Source: Zhengitettix transpicula
Taxonomy: Eukaryota > Arthropoda > Insecta > Orthoptera > Tetrigidae
Length of the DNA stretch: 64,000 nucleotides
Direction of reading: 5' to 3'
NCBI GenBank assembly: GCA_037074705.1
Contig: CM073592.1
Span: 87,609,129-87,673,128 of the forward strand
In this document: one piece after another, positions 46,140-58,572 of the stretch
Numbering within the stretch: the first letter of the stretch is position 1
Layout of the letters: every line of letters begins with the position of its first letter
Made by a program: the position numbers and the translations under genes
The notes under the pieces: generated by a model
What the model was told of the DNA's origin: nothing
What the model saw: the letters and a program-made list of their open reading frames with translations, nothing else
Database searches by the model: none

Positions 46140-48240
46140 AATATATTGGAAGCGCACACATGCCGTGCATTACATTACAACCTTTCCTTGCTGTAAGCTA
46201 CGATAGATTTTCGTCTATTCCTACATTTTACAATATGATATCTTTCACAAGCTTCTAAACACAATTCACACACACACTCGTCTTTTGGTTCATGCAATAC
46301 TTTGTTTAAGCACACTTTATGGTGAAAGCCATGGATCGCCAGTCTCGTCTTCGTGTGGCGTAGTTAATAGTTGGCTTCCATCCATGTCCTGTCCTGCATA
46401 GCAGATGTTGCATAGAAGTCCTCCGGTATGTTCCGTTTCCTCTCATGCAGATCCTGTAAAAGCTGTCTGAAGCTGGAACCAGCTGGTAGTATCAGATCAT
46501 GTCATAAATCCTCTATTAGGAAGGTCTCCCTGGTAAGCTCGTACACTAGCCTCGATCTTGAATTTTGTGTAACTCCTAAAATTCTTTCCAGGTATCTAGC
46601 CTTTACTCGCTCCAGTTCTTCCAGTTGTCTGTACGTGAGGTATTCTCCTACTAATTCTAGACCATACGTCAGAACAGGTATCTTTAGCCGAAACAGGTCC
46701 ATCGCTGTGCTGATCGATAGTTGTGTTATGTTTCTGATTTCATTCATAGCTCTAGTGGCCGCCACTGCTCTAGATCTTATATGCAGTCTGAAACTCCTTC
46801 CCGTTGTTTGGATTGTGATGCCTAGATGTTTAAAGCTGTTAGCCCTCTTGAGTAGTTTACCATTGCATTTGACGTTCTCTGCTTCGGTGAGTCTTCCTTC
46901 TTTTCTGAACACTACCCACTCCGTCTTCTCTTCATTTATCTGTATGTCATTACTCTCCGCCCATTCACTTAGTGTGTTAACGATACTTGCAGATTGTCGA
47001 TATCTGTCGCTGCGATGGCCGTGTCATCAGCGTATATGTACGTGCTTGTTCCTGTCATTCCTTTGGTGACATCGTTCGAGAGATCGTTAAACATGATAGG
47101 GCTGAGTGGGTCGCCTTGGGGACACCGTTCGTCTGTGACAGCCAGTCTGATACGCCTATTTCATCATTTATCTGTATATGGTTGTCTGTCAGTATATTTG
47201 ATATCAGGATCGTGTGCTCGTTCTTCCAATTAGTTCCTCCAGTTTGTCTAATACTTTTCTGTTAACCAGATCGAATGCTTTTGAGTAGTCAACAAAAACC
47301 GTACATAGTTTTCCTTTTGGTCTTTCTATCGTCTGTTTTATTTGTCCAAACAGGTTTTCTACTGCCAGGGTCGTGGACTTTCCCTTTCTAAAACCAAATT
47401 GTTCCTCTGGTAGAAAGGGTTCTAGCTTCTCTGCCAGTCTCTTGGCGAGGATTCCTGTTAGGAGTTTCAGTGGTGTGGATTCCATGGCTATTCCTCTATA
47501 CGCGTTTGGGTTCTCTGTGTCTCGTTTTCCCTTGTATAATAGCTTGATTGATGACTTTTTCCATTCGTCTGGTATACTTCCTAATTCTATACATTTATTT
47601 AGGAGGGAGGTCCATATCGGCAGATATTCTTGCGCTGTCTGCTTTAAGTGTTCATTTCTTATTCCATCAATTCCTGGTGATCTGTTGTTCCTCATTTTCT
47701 GTATCGCTCTCGCAATTTCCTCTGTGGTGATGATCTCGTCAGCTTGTGGAGTCTTAGGTGTCTTTATCACGGGCCTTGTTTCTTTTGAGCAGATTGTTTT
47801 TCTTATATGGTCTTTCCATGTTTCCATGGGGATGTTGGGTTGTATTTTCTGCCTTTTCGGTCTCAGAGCTTGGTAGGGGTCTTCTTTTGCCTCCTCTACC
47901 ATTTTTTATGTTCTTCTTCCAGGTGTTGCTTTTTCTTCTTTCTTATTAGGTCCTTGTATTTCTTTCGTTCTCGTTGGTATTCTTCGGTGTTTGCACTTGC
48001 CATTTGTTCTCTACTTTTATGTAGTGTTTTCAGTGTCAGTTTTCTTTGCTCATAACATTTTCTATCGAACCATGTCCTCGCTTTCCTATTTGTGTCTTGT
48101 GTGGTGGCCCCGTTTATTATAGTTGATTTCAGCCATGCAGCGGCCTCATCAATATTTCCTGCTTTTATTGCTCTTTCAACCTTTTCTTTTTCTTTCATTT
48201 TCTCTTTAATTTTTTCCATGTCCAGCCTCTTGCCAAGTGT
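46140..48240 (-). pseudogene. LINE (non-LTR retrotransposon), 5'-truncated
   Basis: Minus-strand frames form one decayed ORF2. A charged N-terminal stretch (48219-47896) precedes RT blocks: N-N-R-S-P-G-I-D-G-I, P-D-E-W-K, L-L-Y-K-G-K, N-A-Y-R-G-I-A, E-E-Q-F-G-F-R-K-G-K-S-T and V-D-Y-S-K-A-F-D (47902-47204), then the catalytic Y-A-D-D at 47034-47023 and a thumb block with K-H-L-G-I-T-I. The C-terminus has the Cys-rich end shared with 34477-34860. Frame changes lie near 47210, 46915 and 46505. No endonuclease domain remains at the 5' end, which stops at about 48240. The clade is not assigned. The 3' UTR is shared with the 34.9-kb copy. Confidence 0.85.
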
Positions 48241-48579
48241 TGTTATATATATCCATTATTTAATTACATTAATGATTCATTACAAGGGAATGTGTCAAAA
48301 ACTTCTTCATGTAAATCCAATCTCGTACAGTCTGGCTTAAAAACGAATATTTTCCGATGACAGTTTCAAAGTTAATCAGCCCTAATTTAAAATTATAATC
48401 ACGAGTACTGTATTAAATTAAGTTCTACCTACCTGGACGTAAAATCCTCCCAAAATTGTAAAGACCCTGGAGACGTAAATATTTCCAACGTTTTTCTAAT
48501 ATTTAACGTCATGTCTGCATTTTTCGGAGAAAAATGAAAATGAAGACCACTCGGTAAGCATAAAGAAATATAACAAAAG
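48241..48579. other. No gene seen
   Basis: AT-rich flank of the LINE. Confidence 0.45.
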
Positions 48580-48715
48580 TTTCAATTTAACGTCTGTTTT
48601 GAATTAATGTAACAATTGATGACCTTATACGTACACTTTTTATTTATATTGTAACGACGTTTCGATACCTTTTTGTATCTTCTTCAGGTATTTTCCTAAT
48701 TAATATAACTCGGAC
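48580..48715 (+). repeat. Repeat family D3, copy 2
   Basis: Shares 'aacgtctgttttgaattaat', 'ttgatgacc', 'cgacgtttcgat' and 'cttcttcaggtattttcctaa' with 49745-49875. On the minus strand CTGAAGA and GAAACGTCG occur in the spacing seen in PLE-like tails. Confidence 0.6.
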
Positions 48716-49744
48716 CCTCTTTCAAAACTGTGTGGTTTTAATAACTTGTTAATCGTTTTGTTGTGCTCGCTTATTTTATTAATGTTACATTTTTTTTTCA
48801 TTCACTATTCCACGTTCTCAATCTCTACCCTTGTTTTTTTTATATTGATTTATTTACAGTCGCATTAACAGCTCCCGTTATTATCGACTCAGTATGGGAA
48901 CCTTGACGAGAGTGGACTTCTGTGGTGTGAGGCAGTCACGCTGACCCCTACACCACTGGAGGTCGGCGTCTCTACTCTCACTGATGATTTCCAACAGAAA
49001 TAAATTATATTGTATGTCAGTTACGCGATAATCTTTTTTCAGTATGAATCATAAAAAAAATAGTCGTGGCCATCGCATACGTTTTAAATATAAATTTTTC
49101 TTAACGATAGTAAATAAGATTTCCCCTGGTTACATCACCTCAGGCTGATATCTGAGCAGGTTAGGTAAGGCACATGATTGTTTATCAAATTGTGATATTT
49201 TATAAGAACCAGACTGAGTGAAGTTATTCCCCTTTTACAGTAATATCTCGAAAACGTTGAGATTAGTACCCGATAAAGTACAAAATATGGAGGAATGTTA
49301 AGATATAGATGACAGATTAAATTTCAATAAATAACCTCGAAATTCAGAAAATATTTTGTTCTTGCAAACCGGCAAAAAAGTACGGTTCACAAAAAGATAT
49401 GCAATTTCAAGATAAAGTCAACTCTCAATGTCAATTATTTTCGCGTTATGTACCAAACGACACGAAATATACGTCTCACCTCTCAAATGTAACTTTTTAA
49501 GGTCAATTTCAATGTAGAACCCGAAGAATAATATTTTTATTAAAACTGGGTGGTATTTGAAATGAATATTGTGATCTCTCAAATACAGAAAATTCCAAAC
49601 GAGTTTAAGGTTCTGTCAAAATCCTTCAGGCCTGGAATGTGAACGTGAACGACTCCTAGCGTTATTGAAAACTTTTTCTAAGAGAAAACAACAACAGATG
49701 CGTCGCAGAATAAAATAATAAAAATTATTACAATTATGTTAAAG
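48716..49744. other. No gene seen
   Basis: Mostly AT-rich. I see nothing tRNA-like with confidence, including at the GC-richer spot near 48890-48980. Confidence 0.4.
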
Positions 49745-49875
49745 GTTATATTTTACGTCTGTTTTTGGATTAATAAATCAGTTAATGACCATTTTACAGA
49801 CAGTTTATTTTCATTTATAGAGTTACGACGTTTCGATTCGTGTTCGTAACTTCTTCAGGTATTATCCTAAAGTGG
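49745..49875 (+). repeat. Repeat family D3, copy 3
   Basis: Close match to 48580-48715, with 'ttacgacgtttcgattcgtg' and 'cttcttcaggtattatcctaa'. It lies just upstream of the Helitron-related array. Confidence 0.6.
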
Positions 49876-49984
49876 AGGTATTTACCAATGAATAGTATAT
49901 GGACAGTTTACACAATGTAAACAAATACAAGCCAAAGTAAACAAGAAATGAACAACTTACCAAATTATTATAACAAAGTAATCC

Positions 49985-51713
49985 TACAAACAACCTCTTT
50001 CGGCATAAGAGGGGAGCAAAGATAGGAGTGGGGGTGGAAAGGTTTGGAAATATCCAAACATGCTAAAACAGACGATATTTCAGGCGTATAAATTTATATG
50101 GGTCAAAGAGATTGATAGTGTTTCAATCGATGTAATCTGAGTATAATTTCAACCCCTTACGGCATGGGAAAGGAGCACCCTTTAGGGTAGGGGGTAACGG
50201 TAATACAAACGAGATTGCAGTCATATCCAGAGTAACGGATGTCTAATTATGACTTTCAGTAGACGATTAAATCCCATGGGGCGGGGGTGGAATTTTTAAA
50301 TCATATTAAACGGTCGATATTTGCGTGGAATAAATAAAAATAATTGTCGCGGTTAATTGGATTGATAATATTTATACCGAAGTTGTATATGCAAATTTCA
50401 ACCCCTTTCGGCATGAGAGGGGAGCACGCTTACGGATGAGTGGACGGGGGTTGAAATATTCAAACATGCCAAAAATACCGATATTGGAGACGGAAATAAA
50501 TATTATTAGAGCTCAAATAGACTAATAGTGTTCCAACCGATGTTTAAAAACCAACTCTTTACGGCATGGGAAAGTATAACCCTTAGAAGTGGGGGTGGAC
50601 GGGCGTTACAAGAAAATAACGTGAATACAACCGAGATTGCAGTCAAATCCATGGTTATAGGTGGCTCCGAGTGTAATTATGACATTCAACTGGCCATTTA
50701 ACCCCCAGGGACGGGTACAGTCGGGGGTAGAAATTTTTAAAACAAGCAATTGAGGTCGATATCTGCTTTTAGTAATTATATTTAGAATTAATTTGATTGA
50801 TATTATTTTTACGACTTTGTCTGTGTATAATTTCAACCCCTTTCGGTGTGGGAGGGGAGCACGGGTATGGTTGGGGGTGGAGGGCAGTTACAAGAAAATA
50901 ACGCGAAAACAACAGTGTTTCGAGACAAATCAGGGTTATAGATGTCACTGAATTTATATATGACAACCTGGGTAGCGCGCGTGTTGGGTGGGGGTGAGAC
51001 GGCTGGTGGGACATGGGCGGGTGTAGAAATGTTCAAAAATAATTACCTGTCGATATTTGCGCCTAATAAATATTTTGCGGGGTCAATGAGACTTATATTA
51101 TTTGTAAATATATTCTGTGTATAATTACAACACCTATCGTCTTGGGAGGAGAGAACCATGAAGTGTAGGGTGGAGTTGCATAAAAATAAAGAAAAAATCT
51201 TAGATTGGAGTCGAATCCGGGGTTATGGATGTAGCTAAAATCAATTTTTACATTAAATTTGCAGTTTAACCCCCACGTTTGCGGTTTAACGGGGGTGTAA
51301 ATTTTCAAATATGTTGATCGGCCGATATTTTCGTGCAGTGAATATCTTTCGGTGTCATTTAAGTTCATAATATTTCGCTAGATATTCTCTATTGATAATT
51401 TCACCCCCTACTGGTATGGGAGGGGAGCACGCTTAGGGGTGGGGTTTGGTGGAGCCGTAACATGAAAATAACTGGATTAGACCGAGATTCGAGTCAATTC
51501 TGGGGTTATGGAAGTCGCTCAGTTTCATTGTGACAAACTGGGTATTGCTCGGGGTTGGGCGGGGATTCTGGGAGGGGGGTAGAATTTTTCAAACAATGTA
51601 ACTGGCCGATAACACATTTAGGGATATGGTTCGAGTTGCGTTACATAAAATTAACGAAAAAATCGGGGCTTATAGATTAATGATATATTGGGCAACGCCG
51701 GGCACCAAGCTAG
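49985..51713 (+). mobile_element. Helitron 3' portion with internal tandem array
   Basis: It ends with 'gggcaacgccgggcaccaag' plus CTAG at 51710-51713, followed by T, matching the 3' ends at 2608 and 32032. Upstream are seven related starts of 'caaccccttt.ggcatg.gagggg' near 49995, 50153, 50399, 50553, 50834, 51129 and 51402. The spacing alternates around 150 and 245-295 bases. Each unit continues with a GGGGGTGG patch, 'gattg.agtc.aatc..gggttat' and a 'cgatatt.gcg' block. The short frames crossing it are by-products. The 5' Helitron end was not found. Confidence 0.75.
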
Positions 51714-52990
51714 TGTAAAATAATAATAAGACAACAGCGATAGTGTTTCCAGTACTCTGTGGAAAATGTCCCATAATAGACCTACGCTTTTTTTCTAATT
51801 TCGTCTACATAGTTTCGAGTCTATTTTTTAACGACAGATAGATAGGTATATAGATAGATAGATATAACCATTTATTATTAATTGGAAAAAATTTGGAGTT
51901 GTGAACAGAGTCATAACATTGACAAATAATTTTTGTCTTTTTAATTATTTTAAGACAATCAATAATTATAAATTTATCGTTATTTATCAGCGACAGTTAT
52001 AAAGCATAAAAATAATTAAAATATTTAGCTATTAATATATGAGAAATAATTATATAATTTTTTCATTCAATTTAAATGACTATGGTATATGGCACATACA
52101 ACTAGAATTGAATTGAAGTTTTAAAATGGCACTTATTTATATCTTTACCATTGAAATGAATAAATGCATTGAGTCTATGTAATAAAAATTGGAATATGTT
52201 AGTAAATGATATCATATAAATAGTTTCTTCTGATTTTCGACACCTCATATAAATTTTAAGAAAATTTGATGCATTAGTTACATCAGTTATAATGCTTAGG
52301 GTACAGCATTTTTTGCACTGTAACACCAATACTAGATTTTCTATAAAATGACCAAGTTTCTATGCATTTTCATATTTTGATGCATATATGGTGAGTGTTA
52401 ACCCAAAAAATGAAACTAATTTCATTTCAATACCACAGGTCAGTCAGGCAAAAAATAGTGGTGATCTATCACATTAGACTCCTAGCAGTGCTACTGTTGG
52501 TCAAGTAGCATGCAAGACGTATGCCAAGAATATAAAAAATGGACCGGTAATAAATGTTAAAAATTAATAGAAAGCATAATTATTTATAAGCAACTACTAA
52601 TGCTTGCAATTCTGTTCCAGTTGGCTGCATATTCCAAGTGTGGCTCTTCAGGATGGGTCAAGGGTGTGAACGCAAAGGGACTGGAACTGTGTGTTAAATC
52701 CTCAAACATCAACTCATCTAATTGATTAATTTACTTTCATTAATACCACACAATTTCATAGATAAATCTGCCATTTGAAGAAAAAATAAATACATATGGA
52801 AAATAAAATCACTTAGTTTTTTAAATCCTTAAACACATGCTCATGCTTCACAATGCATAAAGAATAGCAGCCATAAATAAATTGATAACATCATTTAATG
52901 AACAGTAACTTTACAGTTAGTGTACATCATTTAATGATCAAGATGAACAAGTATTGTGGTTGTGGTTGATCAAAATTTTAAAAAATTGTG
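51714..52990. other. No gene seen; a GATA microsatellite
   Basis: A short GATA-rich run lies at 51834-51866. The rest is AT-rich with no motif-bearing frame. Confidence 0.45.
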
Positions 52991-53002
52991 TTTTATACAT
53001 TT

Positions 53003-53004
53003 AA

Positions 53005-53060
<56 letters not shown>
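53003..53060. repeat. (CA)n(TA)n compound microsatellite
   Basis: About 11 CA units are followed by about 16 TA units, immediately before a degenerate PLE tail. Confidence 0.95.
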
Positions 53061-53063
<3 letters not shown>

Positions 53064-53089
53064 TAAATAAATAAAATTTTTAGTTTCAC

Positions 53090-53225
53090 CTGGTATGTGT
53101 GGTACGTTGTTCTTGTGCCTCTTGCTTTTCTTGAATTATCTTATGAAAGCAACAAGGATCTCAGAAATTTTATATGATGTTTATTTAGTGCTTGTTTTGG
53201 TTTGATATTTGGCTACTTATTTATA
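53090..53225 (+). mobile_element. Degenerate Penelope-like tail
   Basis: Aligned with 57690-57800 it keeps 'aaagcaacaaggatctcagaaa' in part, 'gtttattta' and 'cttgttttg..tgatatttggcta'. Box 1 of the hammerhead is lost. No coding sequence is attached. Confidence 0.5.
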
Positions 53226-54250
53226 TAATTATTGTGATTGATCACTCAACCAATTTTTTACACTAATTGCTAAAATAAATTTTCTTACAAAATATTACCC
53301 TTTTTATGGAATAAATTAAAGATTTTAAAACAAATTAGCAAATGAACAACACTATGGTATATGTTGAAGAGTTGTGTACAAGAAATAACAGGCAGGATAT
53401 AATCAATTTATAGGAAGACATCAATCCACATAACTTATGGAACAGTTTTATAAGTCTTACGTATGATCAATCAGTTCGAAAATTATGTGGTAACAATAAT
53501 ATTTCAGCATTGGAAAATAGAATAATTTCTCAAATATTTCCCTGAGGTACAATGTTTCATAAAAAATATGTTAAAGTTAAAAGTTTTCTCTTTTTTTTAA
53601 TACTGACCTAGCATGTTTCAAACAGCTTACAATATCTTGGGTGCCACCTATCTTCAAGAAGTTAAATGCATTTAAATATTCAATGTCCTGTTTGTCTTCA
53701 TGTTTTATTTGTTGTGTCAACTAATATTTATATTCAGCATATCTTTCAACCCATCTTTACTTTCAGTTATCAATTAGTCATGTGAATATAGAACACCAAC
53801 ATTTTCTCTCACCGCTCTAACTCCAACTACATAACATAGCCTAACACTTACTTCATTAACACATACTGTATGTATTGATGGAATAATAGGGTTAAGTATT
53901 ACAAAACCATGTCAAACCCTTTCCTAATCACTGCCTAATTTATGTGTTGACCACTCATTTCCACAGACAAATTGTGTTTAGGCTGCCAGACATAATCAAA
54001 CTGAATAGGATGAGAGATCATTGTGAGGTTTGCAGAAATGATAAAACAATTAATTACTAATAACCGAAAATTATGTATATATGATGAAAGGGAACATAAT
54101 CAATACATGTTTATTCATATTTTAAAGATTACAATATTATCAGCTCTTGCAATGTACAGACAAAATTTGAACTTCCTCCTCCATACTGAACCACCTATTT
54201 ATTTCAAGTAAGTCGGTATCGCTGTCTCTTTTTCCTATCCAAATGTGTTT
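53226..54250. other. No gene seen
   Basis: AT-rich unassigned DNA. Confidence 0.45.
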
Positions 54251-54272
54251 TATATATGTGTGTGTGTGTGTT

Positions 54273-54349
<77 letters not shown>

Positions 54350-54350
54350 A
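54251..54350. repeat. Compound microsatellite (GT)n-(TA)n-(TATG)n
   Basis: Three simple tracts lie in a row. The open frames on both strands here are translated microsatellite. Confidence 0.95.
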
Positions 54351-54415
54351 TGTATATGCATATACAATGTAAGGAACTTTAATTTGGTGACAAAATCACT
54401 TGGAAACATGGATTG

Positions 54416-54868
54416 GGAGGAAAGATAGAAATAAATAGGAGAAAGGTTGGAATACACTTTATGTGAAAGCATATGTTCAGGCATAGAATTACACACTTAG
54501 AAAAGCATATGTTCTAAGGAGAAAGAAGGAAGATGAAGGAAAGACTTAAAATATTTGGCCACATGCTGCTAATCCTTCACTCCCTTTTCTCTATCCATTC
54601 CTCCTCTCCTCTTAGAAAAGACCAATAAGACATTCTATATTTGCCTAGTCTGTGGCTTGGCCTGGTGACCGAAATGGTTAAGGAATCTGTGTACTGAGCA
54701 GAATATGTGGGTACAAGTCCCATCCTGGTGGAATATTTTCAGTCTTTCCATCTTCCTTCCCCTTGTTTGAACATATGCTTTTCTAAGTGCATAATTCTTT
54801 GCCTGAGTATATGCTTCCACATAAAGTGTATTCCAACCTTTCTCCTATTTTCTTTCCTCATTGCATTG
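54416..54868. repeat. Snap-back repeat around a tRNA-like SINE head
   Basis: The left arm (54416-54556) is the reverse complement of the right arm (54729-54868) over about 135 bp with few mismatches ('ggagaaaggttggaatacac', 'agaaaagcatatgttc', 'ggaagat.gaaagact'). The spacer holds at about 54660-54725 a sequence like tRNA-Ser or tRNA-Leu: a 'gtgaccgaaatggttaagg' A-box region and a 'gggtacaagtccca' B-box region. The likely reading is a tRNA-derived SINE on the plus strand whose body was copied inverted upstream. Confidence 0.65.
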
Positions 54869-55779
54869 CAAGCAGATGTGCAGTGCTATTGATGACTATG
54901 TCTATGTTTGTTGAACACCTGGTGGTAGACAATAGTCTACATCAGCAGATAAAGTTTTCAAACAGAGGTGAATATTTAAAAGGCGAGACTGACCAAGAAA
55001 TGAATAAATTGTTTGGAATGAGTTGTTGAAAGAGGTTGCTGATTCTTACATTCAAAGCTGGGAGGAGCATCTGTACAATGGCAAGTCTATAGTTCAGGTT
55101 TGTTTTTATTATTTAAACTAACCCAGACCAGCTGGTTATGGGGTTGATAATGTTGTCACTACTCATAGCCACAAAGCACATGAGTACCTTGTGATTAAGA
55201 ACTCATAGCTCTCCCTATATATTTTAAGTGTACTTAATATGTAAAACATATAAACTGGTGCCAAACAATATTGTTTTTTTGTAACTTAAAAATGCACATT
55301 TAAGGTTTGAATTTATTATAGGATAATTTGCGTTATTGTTTCTTCCTCCACATAAATAAATAACATTGTGAAATTTGATTACTCAGAAACTTATGATAAT
55401 TATTCAAAATGGTTCTTCTTGCTTTTATTTAAATGCAGCCACATGTCCTATCATTATCTACCTTACTCCTTATAACACTCCCATATGATGTTGAATGGTT
55501 TTGCAAATATTGAAGGTATGTTAATGTCTCTGCATTAGTAGTATTTGCTGCATAAGATCATTGTTTGAAGTGATCCTACAGACAAAAATACTAAGGATTG
55601 TGGTCAGGAGATGGTGAATGCCATGGGACTAGTTCTTTCCCACCAATTATCCTCTCGTGGTAGATTACAGCCATTGAACAATTTGGCTAAAATTTGCTGT
55701 TACCGCATCATGCATAAACCACATCATTCTTTTTATTTGCAAGAGCACATCTGAATAAAATGAAAAAAATTAAATCTAA
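54869..55779. other. No gene seen
   Basis: AT-rich. No motif-bearing frame. Confidence 0.45.
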
Positions 55780-55859
55780 TTGAAAATAAAGAATAATTCA
55801 GAGCAAAAAAGTGATAATATAAAAACCACACAATGTAATCAGATATCATTTTCTCCTAA

Positions 55860-57580
55860 GGGCAGCTAAGATTAAGAAGTTTGATGTCCTATTTCACAAA
55901 ACTTTCCCAATTACTCCACACACAACAATTACAAAGACAATCGGTTCAATAACATCAGTAACCATACTATTTCTAAGAAAGTTTTTGACATAGTATACCT
56001 TGGAAATAAATTTAGTCAACCCACCACATTCATCAACAAATCTCAATCCATTATTCTCTTAAAACACATCAAAACTAATATATCTTTATTCCCAACACAA
56101 TTAAAAGGGAGCACATTACTCAAACTCTACTCGAAAATTCAAACAATCAAACAATCAAACCACAAAACACATTCCTCTTTTTCATAACAATCTCATAAAA
56201 TACCTCCATGCAACTAAACAATTCTTGAATTCTCATCCCAATAAACTGTTTACACATGCTGAAAAATGATCTGTCACTAAAGCTCTTGACCATAATGAAT
56301 ACACAAACACTGTTAACCAAATTCTTTCTGACACTAACTCTTATAAAATTTGAAAAATCCACCTGAATCAATTGTTATTGACAAACTAACAAACTATTCT
56401 CAAGAGGTGGAAGCAAAAAGACCACGCTTTAATTTCTCTTGATGTTGTTTCCTTATTCAACTCTATTACTAATGATTTAGTCAGTAACAGTTTCAAACAC
56501 AGATGGCCCATTTTCAGTCAATATACTAAAATTCCACTTCATGAAATATTATGCATTATAAATCTAATCCTCAACTCCACGAATATCAAGTTTAATCAGG
56601 TTCACTACCATAAAATCAAAGGTTCTTCAACGGGAAGCCCCCTGAGTCCTTTTTTTTTGCTGAAATAGTCATGAGGGACTTAAAGTTATATCTTTCTCTA
56701 CTTCCCATCCAACCACTTTGCTACATCAGATATGTAGATGACATTTTTTGTATTGTTAATACCTCTCAAATCAACCTTATAGTCAATACTTTTGATAATT
56801 ATCATCCCAACTTTCAATTCACACATGAACTTGAACCATTCTCTTAATTTCCTTGATGTCACTGTATCCATTCACAATACTTCCATTCTCACCAATTGGT
56901 TCAGAAAATTTTCATACTCTGAACGTGTTCTCAATTATCTTTCTGATCATCCTCCAAACCGAAAGAGATCTATGGTATACAATCTTGTAGACAGAGCTAC
57001 ATTACTTTCTAACTCGAAGTTGCATCAACACAACTTAAATATTGTCTGAAACATTTTAATCTCCAATTAATACCTTTTAAATTTTATTCTTAAACACATA
57101 AACAGCAGACTGAACAAAATCCAATATCCTACTGTCAATCATCACCAAACACCTCAAGCCAATTTTTTTCTTGTACTCCATTATTACAAATTTCTACATA
57201 ACAAATTTATCCAAATATTCAAAGAATATCAAATATCCATCATTTACAAATCCACTAATAACCATTCCTAACTGATTAAAAACCAAAAGGACCCACTTGA
57301 CACCTACAGCAAACATTGTTTCCAAATGTTGTTTACTAAATCTCTTGCTCTAATCGTAATTCCTGCAACATAGGGCAAACAAAACATTCCCTTAATACAC
57401 GTATCAAGGAAAATATATCTAATATCAAACTTCCCATTGATAAACAATCTGTAGTATCCACACATATAATCAATTCTAAACACACATTTAATTAGCAAAA
57501 TGCTAAGATTTTAGACATTGAAATGAGGTACAATTCCAGACTCATTTCAGAGATGCTTCACAGTAAATCATACAAACAGA
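55860..57580 (+). pseudogene. Penelope-like RT plus GIY-YIG endonuclease, broken
   Basis: In one plus-strand frame with several stops, the RT shows S-L-D-V-V-S-L-F (motif A, about 56440), G-S-S-T-G-S-P-L-S-P (motif B, about 56622) and R-Y-V-D-D-I-F (YVDD at 56731-56742). A frame change follows near 56840. The GIY-YIG domain starts near 57355 with C-N-S-C-N-I-G-Q-T-K, where Asn replaces the usual Tyr of the second half-motif, then R-I-K-E and R-Y-N-S-R-L-I-S. It has a stop near 57490. The domain order and sequence match the minus-strand fragment at 27315-27545, which keeps the Tyr. Confidence 0.85.
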
Positions 57581-57722
57581 CTATATTAAACTCAATAATT
57601 GCTATGATCCCTAACTTATTATTATGCTAAACCTTCAGCTTTCCCATTGTCGTTGCATTTTCATCGCTTTTGAGTTTTGTCAACTGACAAGTGCAGTAGT
57701 CGCTCTATGCTCTTCTTCAGAC

Positions 57723-57752
57723 CTGATGAAGGGAACAAGAATCCCAGAAACG
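57723..57752 (+). ncRNA. Hammerhead ribozyme-like core in the PLE tail
   Basis: CTGATGA (57723-57729), stem GGGA/TCCC (57731-57734 and 57742-57745) and GAAA (57747-57750), followed by 'cgttgagtggta'. Minimal hammerheads with weak stem III are known from PLEs. Stem I and the exact cleavage site are not certain from sequence alone. Confidence 0.6.
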
Positions 57753-57830
57753 TTGAGTGGTATTTATATTATCACTTTTTTTGTCTGAATTGGCTGCCTT
57801 TCTTATTCTTTGCATCTGAATAAAGTCCCA

Positions 57831-58538
57831 ATGTGCAACACCTGCAAGACATTGAATATTATATAATTTTATTAATAATTTGTAAATTAAGGACAACCAA
57901 ACGTATTTTGGTACTCCATTAACTTTTTTCTTGTTTTGCAGTGAGGAACACAACCCTAAAGTTTGTAAATGTATTAAAAAACACTGTATATATGAGCTTT
58001 CCAAACCAAGTGGCCACAAAAATTCACTATGCAACTTACAATATCTTCTATGAAAAATAGTTATACTAAATAAATAAAATAGTGAAAATTAATATTTGAA
58101 AAATTTCATTATTTTTAATAGTTTAAATAATATTGCCTTAAATGTACACTGTTGAATAAATTTTTAAAATTCAGAATTAGTTATAACTCGACAATAGTAA
58201 ATACAATTAAAGGAATTAACAGTTTTCTTTCTTTACAACATGTTGCTCTATTTTCACAATTCTTGTACAATCTGCTGTTATTTCTGATTAGATATTGAAT
58301 TTGTAGAATAAGCCCTTTGGTGTTTTTCAAGATCTTCAACCATACATACTGTATTCAGTTCCTGGATTCATTTATTTGATTATTTTGTATTTAGAGGAAA
58401 ATATGGAAATTACACCTGTGAATCATTGGTGAGGTATATATTGTCTATCAGAGTCTATGTTCTTCTTATTCCCAGTTAATTACAAAAAAATTCTTGTAGT
58501 GTGGCTGTTAACGGCATGGGCATTTGCTCTAATGATAT
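57831..58538. other. No gene seen
   Basis: AT-rich, ending in the (AT)n tract at 58539-58575. Confidence 0.45.
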
Positions 58539-58572
58539 ATATATATATATTATATATTATATATTATATATT

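Larger units (their letters stand above)
55780..57830 (+). mobile_element. Penelope-like element, near full length but decayed
   Basis: An inverted piece of the tail ('gtgataatataaaaaccacacaatgt') marks the 5' side, as in the fragment at 17995. The body encodes RT then GIY-YIG, the PLE order. The 3' tail carries a hammerhead-like core and ends 'gtctgaattggctgcc', shared with 27040 (inverted) and 18190. PLEs use the GIY-YIG nuclease with the RT for integration. Confidence 0.85.

Noticed and set aside
54243..54496. Isoleucine/tyrosine-rich frames on both strands
   Set aside because: Translated microsatellite.
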